A DNA stretch of 41,995 nt from positions 1 through 41,995 of the forward strand of contig JAKORG010000040.1 of the NCBI GenBank assembly GCA_029777945.1. Direction: 5' to 3'. Origin of the DNA: Deltaproteobacteria bacterium. Lineage in GTDB: Bacteria > Desulfobacterota > Syntrophorhabdia > Syntrophorhabdales > Syntrophorhabdaceae. Within the stretch, counting starts at the first letter, position 1; each line of letters starts with the position of its first letter. The position numbers and the translations under genes are program-made. Shown here piece after piece: positions 19,218 to 28,113 of the stretch. Under the pieces are notes generated by a model. It did not search any database, had not been told where the DNA came from, and worked only from the letters and a program-made list of their open reading frames with translations.

Positions 19218-19249
19218 AAATCAAAAAATTTTTGAAGAAAGGAGAAGTT

Positions 19250-20158
19250 ATGCCTGAGATAGATGAATCTGAAAAGGAAAAACAGTTTTATGTGGACATA
19301 CCTGTAAAAAATGAACCGTTCTTTTTAAAAGGGTGTAATAACCTTGACTGGGGTATGAAAAATCGACTTTCAAGGATATTTGATCCAAAAACAGAAAAGA
19401 CCCTCATGCTTGCCATAGACCATGGTTATTTTCAGGGTCCTACCACAGGTCTTGAAAGGATCGATGTAACAATACTTCCCCTATTACCTTATGCAGATAC
19501 CCTTATGCTCACAAGGGGTATTTTAAGGGCAATTATTCCACCCACTTTTGATAAGGGTATAGTGCTTCGTGCAAGCGGTGGTCCAAGTATACTCAATGAA
19601 CTTTCAAACGAACAGATTGCCGTTGAAATAGATGATGCAATAAGATTAAATGTTGCCGCAATGGCAGTTCAGGTGTTTATTGGAGGAAAATTTGAAACCC
19701 AATCGGTTCATAATATGACGAGGCTTGTTGATATGGGCAATAGATACGGTATACCGGTTTTGGGCGTAACTGCAGTTGGTAAAGATATGGCAAGGGATGC
19801 AAAATATATGCGACTTGCATCGAGGATACTCGCAGAATTAGGTGTTACATACGTAAAGACATATTATGTAGAAAAGGGATTTGATACTGTTGTGGCATCA
19901 TGCCCTGTCCCCATAGTCATTGCAGGAGGAAAAAAGGTGCCTGAACTGGATGCATTGACCATGGCTTACAATGCCATACAGGATGGTGCATTAGGTGTGG
20001 ATATGGGCAGAAATATCTTTCAATCAGATGACCCTGTGGCAATGATAAAGGCATTAAGAAAGGTGGTCCATGAAAATGAAAAGCCTAAAGTAGCCTATGA
20101 ATACTTCCTTGAAGAAAAAAATAAATCAAAAGTAAGGGGAAAAAAGGGCAAAAAGTAG
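19250..20158 (+). CDS. lsrF: LsrF-like class I aldolase/thiolase
   Basis: A 302-residue DeoC/LacD-family TIM barrel closely resembling E. coli LsrF along its whole length. Shared blocks include [63 protein letters not shown] and [14 protein letters not shown]. LsrF transfers an acetyl group from the phosphorylated AI-2 derivative to CoA in quorum-signal breakdown. The catalytic lysine lies in the VKTYY segment. The ATG at 19250 is preferred over an in-frame TTG at 19232 because the Shine-Dalgarno lies between them. Neighbours are a dehydrogenase and a sensor kinase rather than other lsr genes, so the substrate may differ. Confidence 0.85.
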   Translation: MPEIDESEKEKQFYVDIPVKNEPFFLKGCNNLDWGMKNRLSRIFDPKTEKTLMLAIDHGYFQGPTTGLERIDVTILPLLPYADTLMLTRGILRAIIPPTFDKGIVLRASGGPSILNELSNEQIAVEIDDAIRLNVAAMAVQVFIGGKFETQSVHNMTRLVDMGNRYGIPVLGVTAVGKDMARDAKYMRLASRILAELGVTYVKTYYVEKGFDTVVASCPVPIVIAGGKKVPELDALTMAYNAIQDGALGVDMGRNIFQSDDPVAMIKALRKVVHENEKPKVAYEYFLEEKNKSKVRGKKGKK

Positions 20159-21190
20159 ATGCTTGTAGGGATGTATTATAATAATAAAAAGGTAGAGGTA
20201 GAGGAACTGCCTATACCTGAAATAGGCGATAATGATATTCTTATTAAGGTTATTGCGAGTGGAATCTGTGGAAGCGATGTTCTCGAGTGGTATAGAATAA
20301 AAAAGGCACCCCTTGTTTTAGGCCATGAGGTTGCCGGTGAAATCGTGGAGACAGGTAAGAACATTAGACATCTGAAAGAGGGAGACAGGGTATTTTCAAC
20401 ACACCATGTGCCTTGTGAAGAATGTTATTTCTGTAAAAAGGGGCATGAAACGGCCTGTGAGGTATTCCACACAAAAAATAATTTTACTCCAGGTGGTTTT
20501 TCGCAATATTTAAAGGTATCTGGTAAAAGTGTTCACACAGGCACCCTTCTGCTTCCCGATACCATGTCTTTTGAAGAGGGTTCTTTTATAGAGCCCTTGG
20601 GTACTGTTGTTAGGGGATTAAGGGCAATTAATATACATGAGGACGATACCATTGCAATCCTTGGTTGCGGCATTGCAGGTTTACTCATGCTAAAACTTGC
20701 CAGGGCAAAAGGGGTAAAAAAGATCATTGTCACTGATATAAATGAATTTAGACTAAGTTCAGCAGAAAAATTCGGTGCAATTAAGGCCTTAAAACCTAAC
20801 GAAAGTGTAGAAGAAACTATAAAAGAAATAAACGAAGGAAGACTGGCAGATAAGGTTATAGTATGTGCTGGCTCCCTCGATGCAGCAAGACAATCCTTAA
20901 GACTTGTAGAGAGGGGAGGAACCATACTTTTTTTTGCAGTGCCTAATCCTAATGAAGTGGTGGAAATAGATTTTACACCTTTCTGGAGAAATGACATAAG
21001 CATAAAGACATGTTACGGTGCAGCCCCAATAGATAATAAGATAGCCCTGGAACTCATAGATAAAAAGATTATTCAGGTATCCGAACTAATTACCCATAGG
21101 TTTGGCATTAAAGAAATTCAAAAGGCATTTTCCATTGCAGTGAGCGGAGAAGACTGTCTTAAAATTATCATCGAACCTTTTGGCACATAA
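20159..21190 (+). CDS. Zinc-dependent medium-chain alcohol/polyol dehydrogenase
   Basis: A 343-residue MDR-family dehydrogenase. The catalytic zinc site is visible as GICGSD (about 37-42) and GHEVAGE (about 58-64). Four cysteines of the structural zinc lie in CEECYFCKKGHETAC (about 85-99). The NAD(P)-binding Rossmann motif is ILGCGIAGLLMLKLARAKG. It resembles sorbitol/threonine dehydrogenase-like enzymes acting on a secondary alcohol, but the substrate cannot be read. It starts on the base after the lsrF-like stop codon, so the two probably work on one pathway. Confidence 0.87.
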   Translation: MLVGMYYNNKKVEVEELPIPEIGDNDILIKVIASGICGSDVLEWYRIKKAPLVLGHEVAGEIVETGKNIRHLKEGDRVFSTHHVPCEECYFCKKGHETACEVFHTKNNFTPGGFSQYLKVSGKSVHTGTLLLPDTMSFEEGSFIEPLGTVVRGLRAINIHEDDTIAILGCGIAGLLMLKLARAKGVKKIIVTDINEFRLSSAEKFGAIKALKPNESVEETIKEINEGRLADKVIVCAGSLDAARQSLRLVERGGTILFFAVPNPNEVVEIDFTPFWRNDISIKTCYGAAPIDNKIALELIDKKIIQVSELITHRFGIKEIQKAFSIAVSGEDCLKIIIEPFGT

Positions 21191-21212
21191 GAAACGTAAA
21201 AATTATTTAACA

Positions 21213-22733
21213 ATGGACAGGGGATTAAGAAAAAGGGAAGTAGAGAACGAATTAGAAAGATGTCAAAAACGGTTTCAAGAATTATTCGAAAACATGCACG
21301 TAGGAATCCTCATTTATGAGACTTATGATTCAGGAAAAACTTTTATAATAAAAGATGTAAATTCCGGGGCAGAAAGGATAGAAAAGAAAAAGAGAGATGT
21401 CTTGATAGGAAGGAATGTGGAAGATGCACTGCCTGAAGTAAAGGCTTCCGGGCTTTTGAATGTATTTAAAAGGGTTTACAAGACAGGTAATCCAGAACAT
21501 TATCAGATTGGCGTTTATAAAGAAGGAAGTCTGATAGGCTGGAGTGACAATTATGTATACAGACTTTCAACAGGAGAAGTAGTTACTGTTTATAAAGACG
21601 AGACAGAAAGAAAGCAGATAGAGGAAAAACTTCTTAAAAGCGAGGAAAGGTACAGAAATATCTTTGAAAGTATAATAGAAGGTATTTTTCAGACAACACC
21701 TAATGGTCGTTTTATTTTAGTAAATCCTGCCCTTGCCCATATGTATGGTTATGATACCCCAGAAGAAATGATAACAGCCGTAGAAGATATTCAGAGACTC
21801 TATGTGAATCCAGAGGACAGGGTTAGATTTAAAAGACTCATTGAAACCCATGGTTTTGTAAAAGGGTTTGAATCAAGCCAATACCATAAAAATGGTTCTC
21901 AAATATGGATATCCATAAATGCCCATGCTGTCAAAGATAAAGAAGGAAACATTATATGTTATGAAGGAACTGCAGAAAATATAACCTTAAGGAAAAAGGC
22001 AGAAAAAGAACTTTTAGAACAGCAAGAAGAACTCCGTTCTTTATCGAAAAGGCTTGTTGATATCGAAGAGGCAGAAAGAAAAAGATTTTCCCAGAAGTTG
22101 CACGATACAGTGGGGCAAAACCTTACTGCCATCAGCATAAATTTAAATATTATCAATGCAAAAATTCATGATATTGTGTCTGATGATATAAAAACACGAC
22201 TAAAAGATTCACTGGTGCTTCTTGAGCAGACAACTGAAAAAATAAGAAATATCATGTCCGATTTAAGGCCTTCAGTATTAGATGATTATGGGCTTTTAGC
22301 AGCTATTAAATGGTATGGAAGGATTTTTTCCTCAAGAACAGGTATTAACGTAACTGTTGAAGGGGCAGAATCCCATGAAAGATTAAACCCTTCAATAGAG
22401 AATGCTCTATTTCGTATAACCCAGGAGGCATTAACAAATACTGCTAAGCACTCTGGGGCAACAGATGTTTACATAAATTTAAATATTGACGATGATGGAG
22501 TTTATCTTAATATTTATGACAATGGTGGTGGTTTTGACGCTTCATTAAGGAAGGGGAATAAGAGTTTTGAAGGCCTTGACCCATCAAAAGAAAAAGGTGA
22601 AGAAAAGGCAAGATGGGGATTGATTAATATGAGAGAACGGGCGATTTCAATAAAAGGAGAGTTAAAGGTTGAATCTGAGAAAGGAAAAGGCACAAAGGTG
22701 ATAGTAAAAGTACCTAAAGTATCCAATCAATAG
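21213..22733 (+). CDS. PAS-domain sensor histidine kinase (NarX/DegS type)
   Basis: About 506 residues with no membrane segment, hence a cytoplasmic sensor. Two PAS domains come first (about residues 15-135 and 145-265; the second contains NPALAHMYGYDTPEEM). The HisKA_3 dimerisation helix has the phospho-accepting His in FSQKLHDTVGQNL. The ATPase domain includes ITQEALTNTAKHSGA, DNGGGF and GLINMRERA. This class phosphorylates NarL-type regulators, and one lies 5 bases downstream. The ATG at 21213 is chosen; an in-frame TTG at 21180 overlapping the dehydrogenase stop is possible. Neither has a Shine-Dalgarno. Confidence 0.88.
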   Translation: MDRGLRKREVENELERCQKRFQELFENMHVGILIYETYDSGKTFIIKDVNSGAERIEKKKRDVLIGRNVEDALPEVKASGLLNVFKRVYKTGNPEHYQIGVYKEGSLIGWSDNYVYRLSTGEVVTVYKDETERKQIEEKLLKSEERYRNIFESIIEGIFQTTPNGRFILVNPALAHMYGYDTPEEMITAVEDIQRLYVNPEDRVRFKRLIETHGFVKGFESSQYHKNGSQIWISINAHAVKDKEGNIICYEGTAENITLRKKAEKELLEQQEELRSLSKRLVDIEEAERKRFSQKLHDTVGQNLTAISINLNIINAKIHDIVSDDIKTRLKDSLVLLEQTTEKIRNIMSDLRPSVLDDYGLLAAIKWYGRIFSSRTGINVTVEGAESHERLNPSIENALFRITQEALTNTAKHSGATDVYINLNIDDDGVYLNIYDNGGGFDASLRKGNKSFEGLDPSKEKGEEKARWGLINMRERAISIKGELKVESEKGKGTKVIVKVPKVSNQ

Positions 22734-22738
22734 CGGCT

Positions 22739-23410
22739 ATGTCCAAATCTTCCCGTGAGCAGATTACAGTTTTTATTGCCGATGACCATGCTGTTTTAAG
22801 GGAAGGATTAAGGCTACTTCTCGAATCAAACGAAAAGATTAAGGTCATAGGTGATGCCGATAATGGGAGAGACACAATAAGAAAGGTCAAGACGCTCAAG
22901 CCAGATATAGTAATAATGGATATTGCTATGCCTGAACTCGATGGTATAGAGGCAACAAGGCAGATTATCGAACAATCACCTTCAACGTGTGTAATAATAC
23001 TTTCCATGCATTCTTCTCCTGAGTATGTCCATAGGTCAATTGATGCAGGTGCGAAGGGTTATATACTTAAAGAATCTGCAGGCGCAGAGATAATAAACGC
23101 TGTTTTGAGTTGTGCCAAAGAAAAAATATATCTCAGCAAAAAGATCTCAGAACAGGTAATAAACGAATATTTCCAACAAAAGGTATATAAAGATAAAAAA
23201 GATATTCTGTCCCAGTTAAGTTCAAGGGAGATGGAGATACTAAAACTTGTGGTAGAAGGAAAAACGAGTGCAGAGATTGCCAATATCATATTTATTTCCC
23301 CTAAGACTGTTGAGACTTACAGGAGCCGAATAATGCAGAAGATAGGCGTAAAGGATATTACTGGTTTAGTAAAGTTTGCCATAAGGCATGGCATTACAAC
23401 CCTCGAATAA
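22739..23410 (+). CDS. NarL/FixJ-family response regulator
   Basis: A 223-residue two-domain regulator. The receiver has the acidic pair in VFIADDHAVLREGL, the phospho-acceptor Asp in DIVIMDIAMPELDG (about residue 61) and the conserved Lys in GYILKESAG. The C-terminal LuxR-type helix-turn-helix reads LSSREMEILKLVVEGKTSAE and SPKTVETYRSRIMQKIG. It is the obvious partner of the preceding PAS kinase. Its targets are unknown but could include the lsrF-like operon in which it is embedded. Confidence 0.92.
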   Translation: MSKSSREQITVFIADDHAVLREGLRLLLESNEKIKVIGDADNGRDTIRKVKTLKPDIVIMDIAMPELDGIEATRQIIEQSPSTCVIILSMHSSPEYVHRSIDAGAKGYILKESAGAEIINAVLSCAKEKIYLSKKISEQVINEYFQQKVYKDKKDILSQLSSREMEILKLVVEGKTSAEIANIIFISPKTVETYRSRIMQKIGVKDITGLVKFAIRHGITTLE

Positions 23411-23472
23411 TATTTATCAAAACTTCCTTACATAAAAATTCAAAATCTCCTTACTTACAAAAAAAGATCGAA

Positions 23473-23603
23473 TTGTTAAATTTCTAACATGATATTTATC
23501 TCTGGCATAAATAACTACTCCGGGCGAGACGCCATATCTTACCCCCACCTAACCCCCCTTCTTAAAAAAGTAGGATCTAAACGTCTCGCCTCCTCTTTTT
23601 TTT
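23473..23603 (+). ncRNA. Possible small RNA with C-rich loop and terminator
   Basis: GGCGAGACG at 23523-23531 and CGTCTCGCC at 23582-23590 form a perfect 9-bp stem, followed by a T-tract at 23596-23603. The 50-base loop holds two C-rich runs (about 23541-23558) able to pair with Shine-Dalgarno sequences. Upstream, TTGTTA at 23473-23478 and TTATCT at 23496-23501 with 17-base spacing form a weak promoter, giving an RNA of roughly 100 nt. Alternatives are a plain terminator of the two-component operon or a leader for the next gene at 23620. Confidence 0.4.
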
Positions 23604-23619
23604 AACATGGACAATAAAG

Positions 23620-24000
23620 ATGACAGATATCATTTTAATAGTTGAAGATCATGATTCGGTAAGGGAATCTCTAATACAATGGTTAAATAGAATATTTCCT
23701 GAATTTGAAATAATGGGAATAAAAACAGGGGAAGAGGCCATAAACATTATAAAAAATGTAATGCCAAAGATAGTACTTATGGATATAAATTTACCCGGTA
23801 TAAACGGGATCGAAACCACAAAAATTATTAAAATTATGCACCCTTCCACAAAGGTTGCAATACTTTCCATCTACGAAGACGAGGCATACAAAAACGATGC
23901 TTTCATTGCAGGGGCAAGTAAATATGTGCCGAAAAGATTGATGCACACAGACCTTATTCCTGCAATTAAATCGCTTCTGTCCACTAACGGCAACACGTAA
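23620..24000 (+). CDS. Single-domain response regulator (receiver only)
   Basis: A 126-residue CheY-like receiver with no output domain. It has the acidic pocket in LIVEDHDSV, the phospho-acceptor Asp in KIVLMDINLPGING (about residue 52) and a Lys in KYVPKRL. The receiver resembles that of NarL-type proteins more than chemotaxis CheY. It lies between the C-rich hairpin and parA and has no strong Shine-Dalgarno. It may act as a phosphate sink or by protein contact. Confidence 0.85.
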   Translation: MTDIILIVEDHDSVRESLIQWLNRIFPEFEIMGIKTGEEAINIIKNVMPKIVLMDINLPGINGIETTKIIKIMHPSTKVAILSIYEDEAYKNDAFIAGASKYVPKRLMHTDLIPAIKSLLSTNGNT

Positions 24001-24063
24001 AAATCAAAAATTTTTCTTTCAAATTTTACACACATAAATAATTATGTTATTTTATACTATCCC

Positions 24064-24831
24064 ATGGTGATATCACTGGCAAACCAAAAGGGCGGTGTGG
24101 GAAAAACCACAACAGCGGTAAACCTATCTGCCTCTGTAGCAGTGGCAGAAAAAAAGACCTTGCTCATAGATATGGATCCCCAGTCAAATGCTACAACAGG
24201 ACTTGGTATATCATATAGCGGTCTATATGGACATCTCTATCATGTCTTAATTGGCAAAAGAACTGCAAAAGAGGTTATTAGAAAGACAGAAGTTCCTTTT
24301 CTCGATATACTCCCTGCACATCCAGATTTAATAGGCGCTGAGGTGGAACTTTTGGAAATGGATAACAGGGAATATATATTTAAAAAGGCCATTGAAGAGA
24401 TAAGAAGGGAATACGAATATATATTTATAGACTGCCCACCGTCTTTGGGGCTTTTAACGATTAATTCACTTGTCGCTTCTGATTTTGTAATTATTCCCCT
24501 TCAGTGTGAATATTATGCCCTTGAAGGCCTGGCAATGCTTCTACGGACAATAACAATCATAAAAAAGAGGCTTAATAAAGACCTTGAAACCTTAGGTGTG
24601 CTTCTCACCATGTTCGATAAAAGAAACAATCTCTCATATAGGGTGCAGGAAGAGATTAACAATTATTTCAGCGGTAGCGTTTTTAAAACTGTTATACCAA
24701 GGAATGTAAGGTTGAGTGAATCACCGAGTTATGGAAAACCTGTGTTACTGTATGATATATGTTCAAAGGGCGCAGAGAGTTATCTTGAACTCGCTGCCGA
24801 ATTACTTTTAAAGGAAGGTAAAGGTGAATAA
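24064..24831 (+). CDS. parA: Chromosome-partitioning ATPase ParA/Soj
   Basis: A 255-residue Walker-type ATPase. The deviant Walker A is NQKGGVGKTTTAVNLSA (about 7-23), then LLIDMDPQSNATTGLG and IDCPPSLGLLTINSL. ParA forms dynamic DNA-bound gradients that move ParB-parS complexes. It overlaps parB by 8 bases. TATACT at 24053-24058 lies 5 bases before the ATG and there is no Shine-Dalgarno, so a leaderless or very short-leader transcript is possible. Confidence 0.95.
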   Translation: MVISLANQKGGVGKTTTAVNLSASVAVAEKKTLLIDMDPQSNATTGLGISYSGLYGHLYHVLIGKRTAKEVIRKTEVPFLDILPAHPDLIGAEVELLEMDNREYIFKKAIEEIRREYEYIFIDCPPSLGLLTINSLVASDFVIIPLQCEYYALEGLAMLLRTITIIKKRLNKDLETLGVLLTMFDKRNNLSYRVQEEINNYFSGSVFKTVIPRNVRLSESPSYGKPVLLYDICSKGAESYLELAAELLLKEGKGE

Positions 24832-25630
24832 GAGAGACCCCCTTGGAAGGGGATTATCGGCCATATTGAAAGATGCAGAGGAAAAGGGGAATATCAGGTC
24901 AATCCCTGTTGAATTGATAGTAACAAATCCAAATCAACCTCGATTTAGTATAAAGGAAGAGACCCTTGAGAACCTTGCCTTATCCATCAAAGAAAAGGGT
25001 TTGCTCCAGCCCATAGTTGTGAGAAAAAAGGGCGATAAATACGAGATAGTGGCCGGAGAGAGGAGGTTTAGGGCATGTCTTATGGCAGGCCTTAAAGAGG
25101 TTCAGGTAAACATAAAGGATTACGATGACAGTGAGGCCTTAGAGGCTGCCCTTATAGAAAACCTTCAGAGGGAAGACTTAAATCCCATAGAGATTGCTGC
25201 GGTTTATGATAGGTTTATAAATGATTTTGGGTATACCCAGCAGGAGCTTGCAGAAAAAATCGGCATTGACAGAAGCACCGTTGCCAATTTTTTAAGATTA
25301 CTTTTACTTCCCCAGTGGATTAAAGATTTAATCGGAGAGGGAAAGTTGACCTATGGCCACGCAAGGTCTCTCATTTCCCTATCAAATGAAAAGGAACAGA
25401 AAAAGTTTGTAAACAAGATATTAAACGAAGGTTTATCAGTAAGAGAACTCGAAAGGGAGGTAAAGAAAACAAAAGAAAAGACATCCCCCTTTATTCACAT
25501 TGAAGAAACATTAAGGGAGATATTGGGGACTAAAGTGAACATAACCTACAAGAAAAATAAAGGTAAAATTATTATAGAATTCTATTCAAAGGAAGACATG
25601 GAGAGAATATTAGAACTTTTATCACGTTAG
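24824..25630 (+). CDS. parB: Chromosome-partitioning protein ParB
   Basis: A 268-residue centromere-binding CTPase. The N-terminal ParA-interacting segment is KRDPLGRGLSAIL. The CTP-binding domain has NPNQPRFSI and EIVAGERRFRACLMAGL (about 68-84) and ENLQREDLNPIEIA. The helix-turn-helix contains YTQQELAEKIGIDRSTVAN, followed by a C-terminal dimerisation domain. The GTG start at 24824 is supported by AAGGAAGG just upstream. No full parS palindrome was seen in the window. Confidence 0.95.
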   Translation: MNKRDPLGRGLSAILKDAEEKGNIRSIPVELIVTNPNQPRFSIKEETLENLALSIKEKGLLQPIVVRKKGDKYEIVAGERRFRACLMAGLKEVQVNIKDYDDSEALEAALIENLQREDLNPIEIAAVYDRFINDFGYTQQELAEKIGIDRSTVANFLRLLLLPQWIKDLIGEGKLTYGHARSLISLSNEKEQKKFVNKILNEGLSVRELEREVKKTKEKTSPFIHIEETLREILGTKVNITYKKNKGKIIIEFYSKEDMERILELLSR

Positions 25631-25668
25631 CGTATAAATACAAATACGGTGATGACCTAATTTTTTCC

Positions 25669-25714
25669 TTGACATAACGAACAAAAAAAAATTAAATTCT
25701 GTGAAAAATATAAT
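25669..25714 (+). promoter_or_regulatory. Promoter of the receiver-TRAP transporter operon
   Basis: TTGACA at 25669-25674 pairs with TTAAAT at 25692-25697 (17-base spacing). A perfect TATAAT lies further on at 25709-25714 without a -35 at normal distance. Either could place the start a few to about 25 bases before the ATG at 25730. Confidence 0.5.
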
Positions 25715-25729
25715 TCGGCAGGGGGTGCC

Positions 25730-26197
25730 ATGGAAAAAAAACTGCTTGATGGTAAAAATATTCTGGCCGTTGATGATGAGCCAGATGTCCTAAGCGTCTT
25801 AGAGGAAGAGATTAAGGATGCCTGTAGTAGTTGCAATTTCGATAAGGCTACTTCCTATGATGAGGCAATGGAGAAATTGCGCAAGAATAATTATGATATT
25901 GTAATACTCGATATCATGGGCGTAAGAGGTTTTGACCTTCTCGATTTTGCAGTGAAAAAAGGGTTGAAGGTGGTTATGCTTACAGCCCAGGCATTGAATG
26001 CCGATGCCTTACAAAAATCCTATCAAATGAAGGCGCATGGATATCTTCCCAAGGACAAACTCGGCGAGATCGTTCCTTTTCTTGAAGATGTGTTGCAATA
26101 CGATTTTTCAACGGCATGGAAAAGGATCTTATCAAAATTAGAAGATTTCTTTGATAGAACCTTTGACCCAAGCTGGCGAAACAAAATAGGATACTGA
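25730..26197 (+). CDS. Receiver-domain protein heading the TRAP operon
   Basis: A 155-residue response regulator with only a receiver domain: acidic residues in ILAVDDEPDVLSVL, phospho-acceptor Asp in IVILDIMG (about residue 63) and Lys in GYLPKDKLG. About 35 extra C-terminal residues, rich in aromatic and basic positions and ending WRNKIGY, form no recognised output domain. It lies 24 bases upstream of dctQ and shares its transcript, so it probably senses or tunes use of the transported substrate through a partner. No kinase is adjacent. Confidence 0.8.
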   Translation: MEKKLLDGKNILAVDDEPDVLSVLEEEIKDACSSCNFDKATSYDEAMEKLRKNNYDIVILDIMGVRGFDLLDFAVKKGLKVVMLTAQALNADALQKSYQMKAHGYLPKDKLGEIVPFLEDVLQYDFSTAWKRILSKLEDFFDRTFDPSWRNKIGY

Positions 26198-26221
26198 TTA
26201 CGATAAATAAGGAGGTATGCC

Positions 26222-26701
26222 ATGGCTTTTTATGAGATTATTAAAAAATTCAATCGTTTTTTGTTTATAATAGGCGGTTTTGCAGTTGTGTTTATGATGT
26301 TTTTAACAGTGGCAGACACAATATTGAGGTATTTTAAAAGACCCATTATAGGCACATACGAGCTTATAGGGTTATCAGCAGCTATTGTATTGGGTTTTAG
26401 TATCCCGTATACAACATCCCTTAAAGGACATATCATAGTAGATTTCTTTGTAATGAAATTTAAACCTAAGACAAAGAAATTCTGGTATATAATAACGAGA
26501 ATTATGGGTATTTTCCTTTTTTTATTCATAGGATACGAGATGTTTGTAATGGCCACAGATCTAAAAAATTCTGGTGAGGTATCGGCAACTCTTCAACTTC
26601 CTTTTTATCCCATAGCATATGGTATAGGAGTTTGTTTGTTTTTTCAGGTCATAACATTAATAGCTGATACAATACTGGCAATTAAGGGGGAGGGAAAATG
26701 A
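26222..26701 (+). CDS. dctQ: TRAP transporter small permease (DctQ)
   Basis: A 159-residue membrane protein with four hydrophobic helices (about 12-34, 50-68, 88-106 and 128-150), as in DctQ. The motif ELIGLSAAIVLGFSIPYTTSLKGHI is shortened here to its recognisable core GFSIPYTTSLKGHI. DctQ holds the large permease and supports substrate uptake driven by the sodium gradient. A strong AAGGAGG ribosome binding site precedes the ATG. Stop and the dctM start overlap by 4 bases. Confidence 0.9.
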   Translation: MAFYEIIKKFNRFLFIIGGFAVVFMMFLTVADTILRYFKRPIIGTYELIGLSAAIVLGFSIPYTTSLKGHIIVDFFVMKFKPKTKKFWYIITRIMGIFLFLFIGYEMFVMATDLKNSGEVSATLQLPFYPIAYGIGVCLFFQVITLIADTILAIKGEGK

Positions 26702-28008
26702 GTGCAGAATTAGTGGGTGTCATTGGCTTTTTATTTATGTTTTTCCTTATGGCAGTGGGCCTTGAGATTGGTTTTGCAATGGCAATAACAGGTTTTTTTG
26801 GTTTTGCATACCTTTCTTCGTTTCCAGCGGCTTGTAACCTTCTTGCAAAGGATGTTTACGATGTGTTTACTACATACAGCTTGACCGTTGTTCCATTGTT
26901 TATTTTTATGGGACAGATCGCTGCAAACTCTGGTATAGGACAAAAGCTCTACGACATGTCCTATAAATTTATAGGCCATATACCAGGTGGGCTTGCCATG
27001 GCAACAAGCATTGCCTGCACGTTTTTTGGTGCAATTTGCGGTTCTACAACGGCAACGGCTGCAACATTTGCAAGTGTATCAGTGCCTGAAATGCGTAGGT
27101 ATAATTATAACGACAAGCTCATAGGTGGTGTCATATCTGCCTCAGGTGGAATTGGTATCATGATTCCTCCGAGTGTAATTTTTATAGTCTATGGTATCTT
27201 TACCCAATTATCTATTGGGACACTTTTTATGAGTGGTGTTTTACCGGGTATTGTAATCTGCTTATTATTCGTTCTGGCAATTTATATCTGGTGTAAAAAA
27301 GACCCGACCCTCGGGCCAAAGGGAGGAAAATCTACATGGAAAGAAAGGATTAAATCCCTTCAGGGTGGCATAGAGATTATCATAATATTCATCATTCTTA
27401 TGGGTGGCATCATGAAGGGATTTTTTACACCCACCGAAGGCGGTGCCGTAGGTGCATTTGCAACTTTACTTGTGGTTTTGATTACAAGGTCTATTACATG
27501 GAAGGCTTTTTATAAATCCGTCCTTGACACCCTTATATCGTCTTGTATGATCATGGTGATTGTAGCAGGCGCCACCATATTCGGACACTTTATAGCCCTA
27601 TCTCGCATACCTTTTTCCGTGGCTTCCTGGGTAGGTGGATTGGGGCTACATCCAATAATTATAATGGCAATGATAATTTTTATATACCTTATCGGTGGCT
27701 GCGTTATTGATGCCCTTGCCCTGATTGTCCTTACAGTCCCTATATTTTATCCTGTTATATTGAAGTTAGGGTTTAATCCTGTATGGTTCGGTGTTATTAT
27801 AGTGCTTATTACGATGATGGGGGTTATTACACCTCCTGTGGGCGTTAACAGCTATGTTGTGGCAGGTATCTCAAAGATACCTTTGAATACGGTATTTTCA
27901 GGTATTTGGGTGTTCCTTGGTTGTCTTGTAGTAGCTTCCATACTATTTATAGCTTTTCCTGAATTGTGTCTGTTTTTACCAAAACTCTTTGGTATGGCCG
28001 TTCAATAA
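26698..28008 (+). CDS. dctM: TRAP transporter large permease (DctM)
   Basis: A 436-residue polytopic transporter with about 12 helices, the translocation subunit of a tripartite ATP-independent periplasmic system. Family motifs include FIFMGQIAANSGIGQKLYD, CGSTTATAATFASVSVPEM, GGIGIMIPPSV and ITPPVGVNSYV. It couples sodium influx to uptake of organic acids or sulfonates brought by the binding protein. The ATGA overlap with dctQ indicates coupled translation. Confidence 0.94.
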   Translation: MSAELVGVIGFLFMFFLMAVGLEIGFAMAITGFFGFAYLSSFPAACNLLAKDVYDVFTTYSLTVVPLFIFMGQIAANSGIGQKLYDMSYKFIGHIPGGLAMATSIACTFFGAICGSTTATAATFASVSVPEMRRYNYNDKLIGGVISASGGIGIMIPPSVIFIVYGIFTQLSIGTLFMSGVLPGIVICLLFVLAIYIWCKKDPTLGPKGGKSTWKERIKSLQGGIEIIIIFIILMGGIMKGFFTPTEGGAVGAFATLLVVLITRSITWKAFYKSVLDTLISSCMIMVIVAGATIFGHFIALSRIPFSVASWVGGLGLHPIIIMAMIIFIYLIGGCVIDALALIVLTVPIFYPVILKLGFNPVWFGVIIVLITMMGVITPPVGVNSYVVAGISKIPLNTVFSGIWVFLGCLVVASILFIAFPELCLFLPKLFGMAVQ

Positions 28009-28050
28009 TGGATGAGTTGTGTTCTGTAGAGGTTTTATTTGAAAAATAGA

Positions 28051-28080
28051 TTGACAAACAAATGTTAAATTTAATATATA
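28051..28080 (+). promoter_or_regulatory. Internal promoter before dctP
   Basis: TTGACA at 28051-28056 is followed by AT-rich -10 candidates, TATATA at 28075-28080 (18-base spacing) being the best. It lies in the 72-base gap between dctM and dctP, so the binding protein can be made in excess over the permeases. Confidence 0.55.
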
Positions 28081-28113
28081 TTGAAAAAAACAAAACCTAA
28101 GGAGGTAGGGGGC

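Noticed and set aside
28081-28113. Longer start (TTG) for the TRAP binding protein
   Set aside because: The Shine-Dalgarno lies downstream of this TTG and just before the ATG at 28114, which also begins a normal signal peptide.
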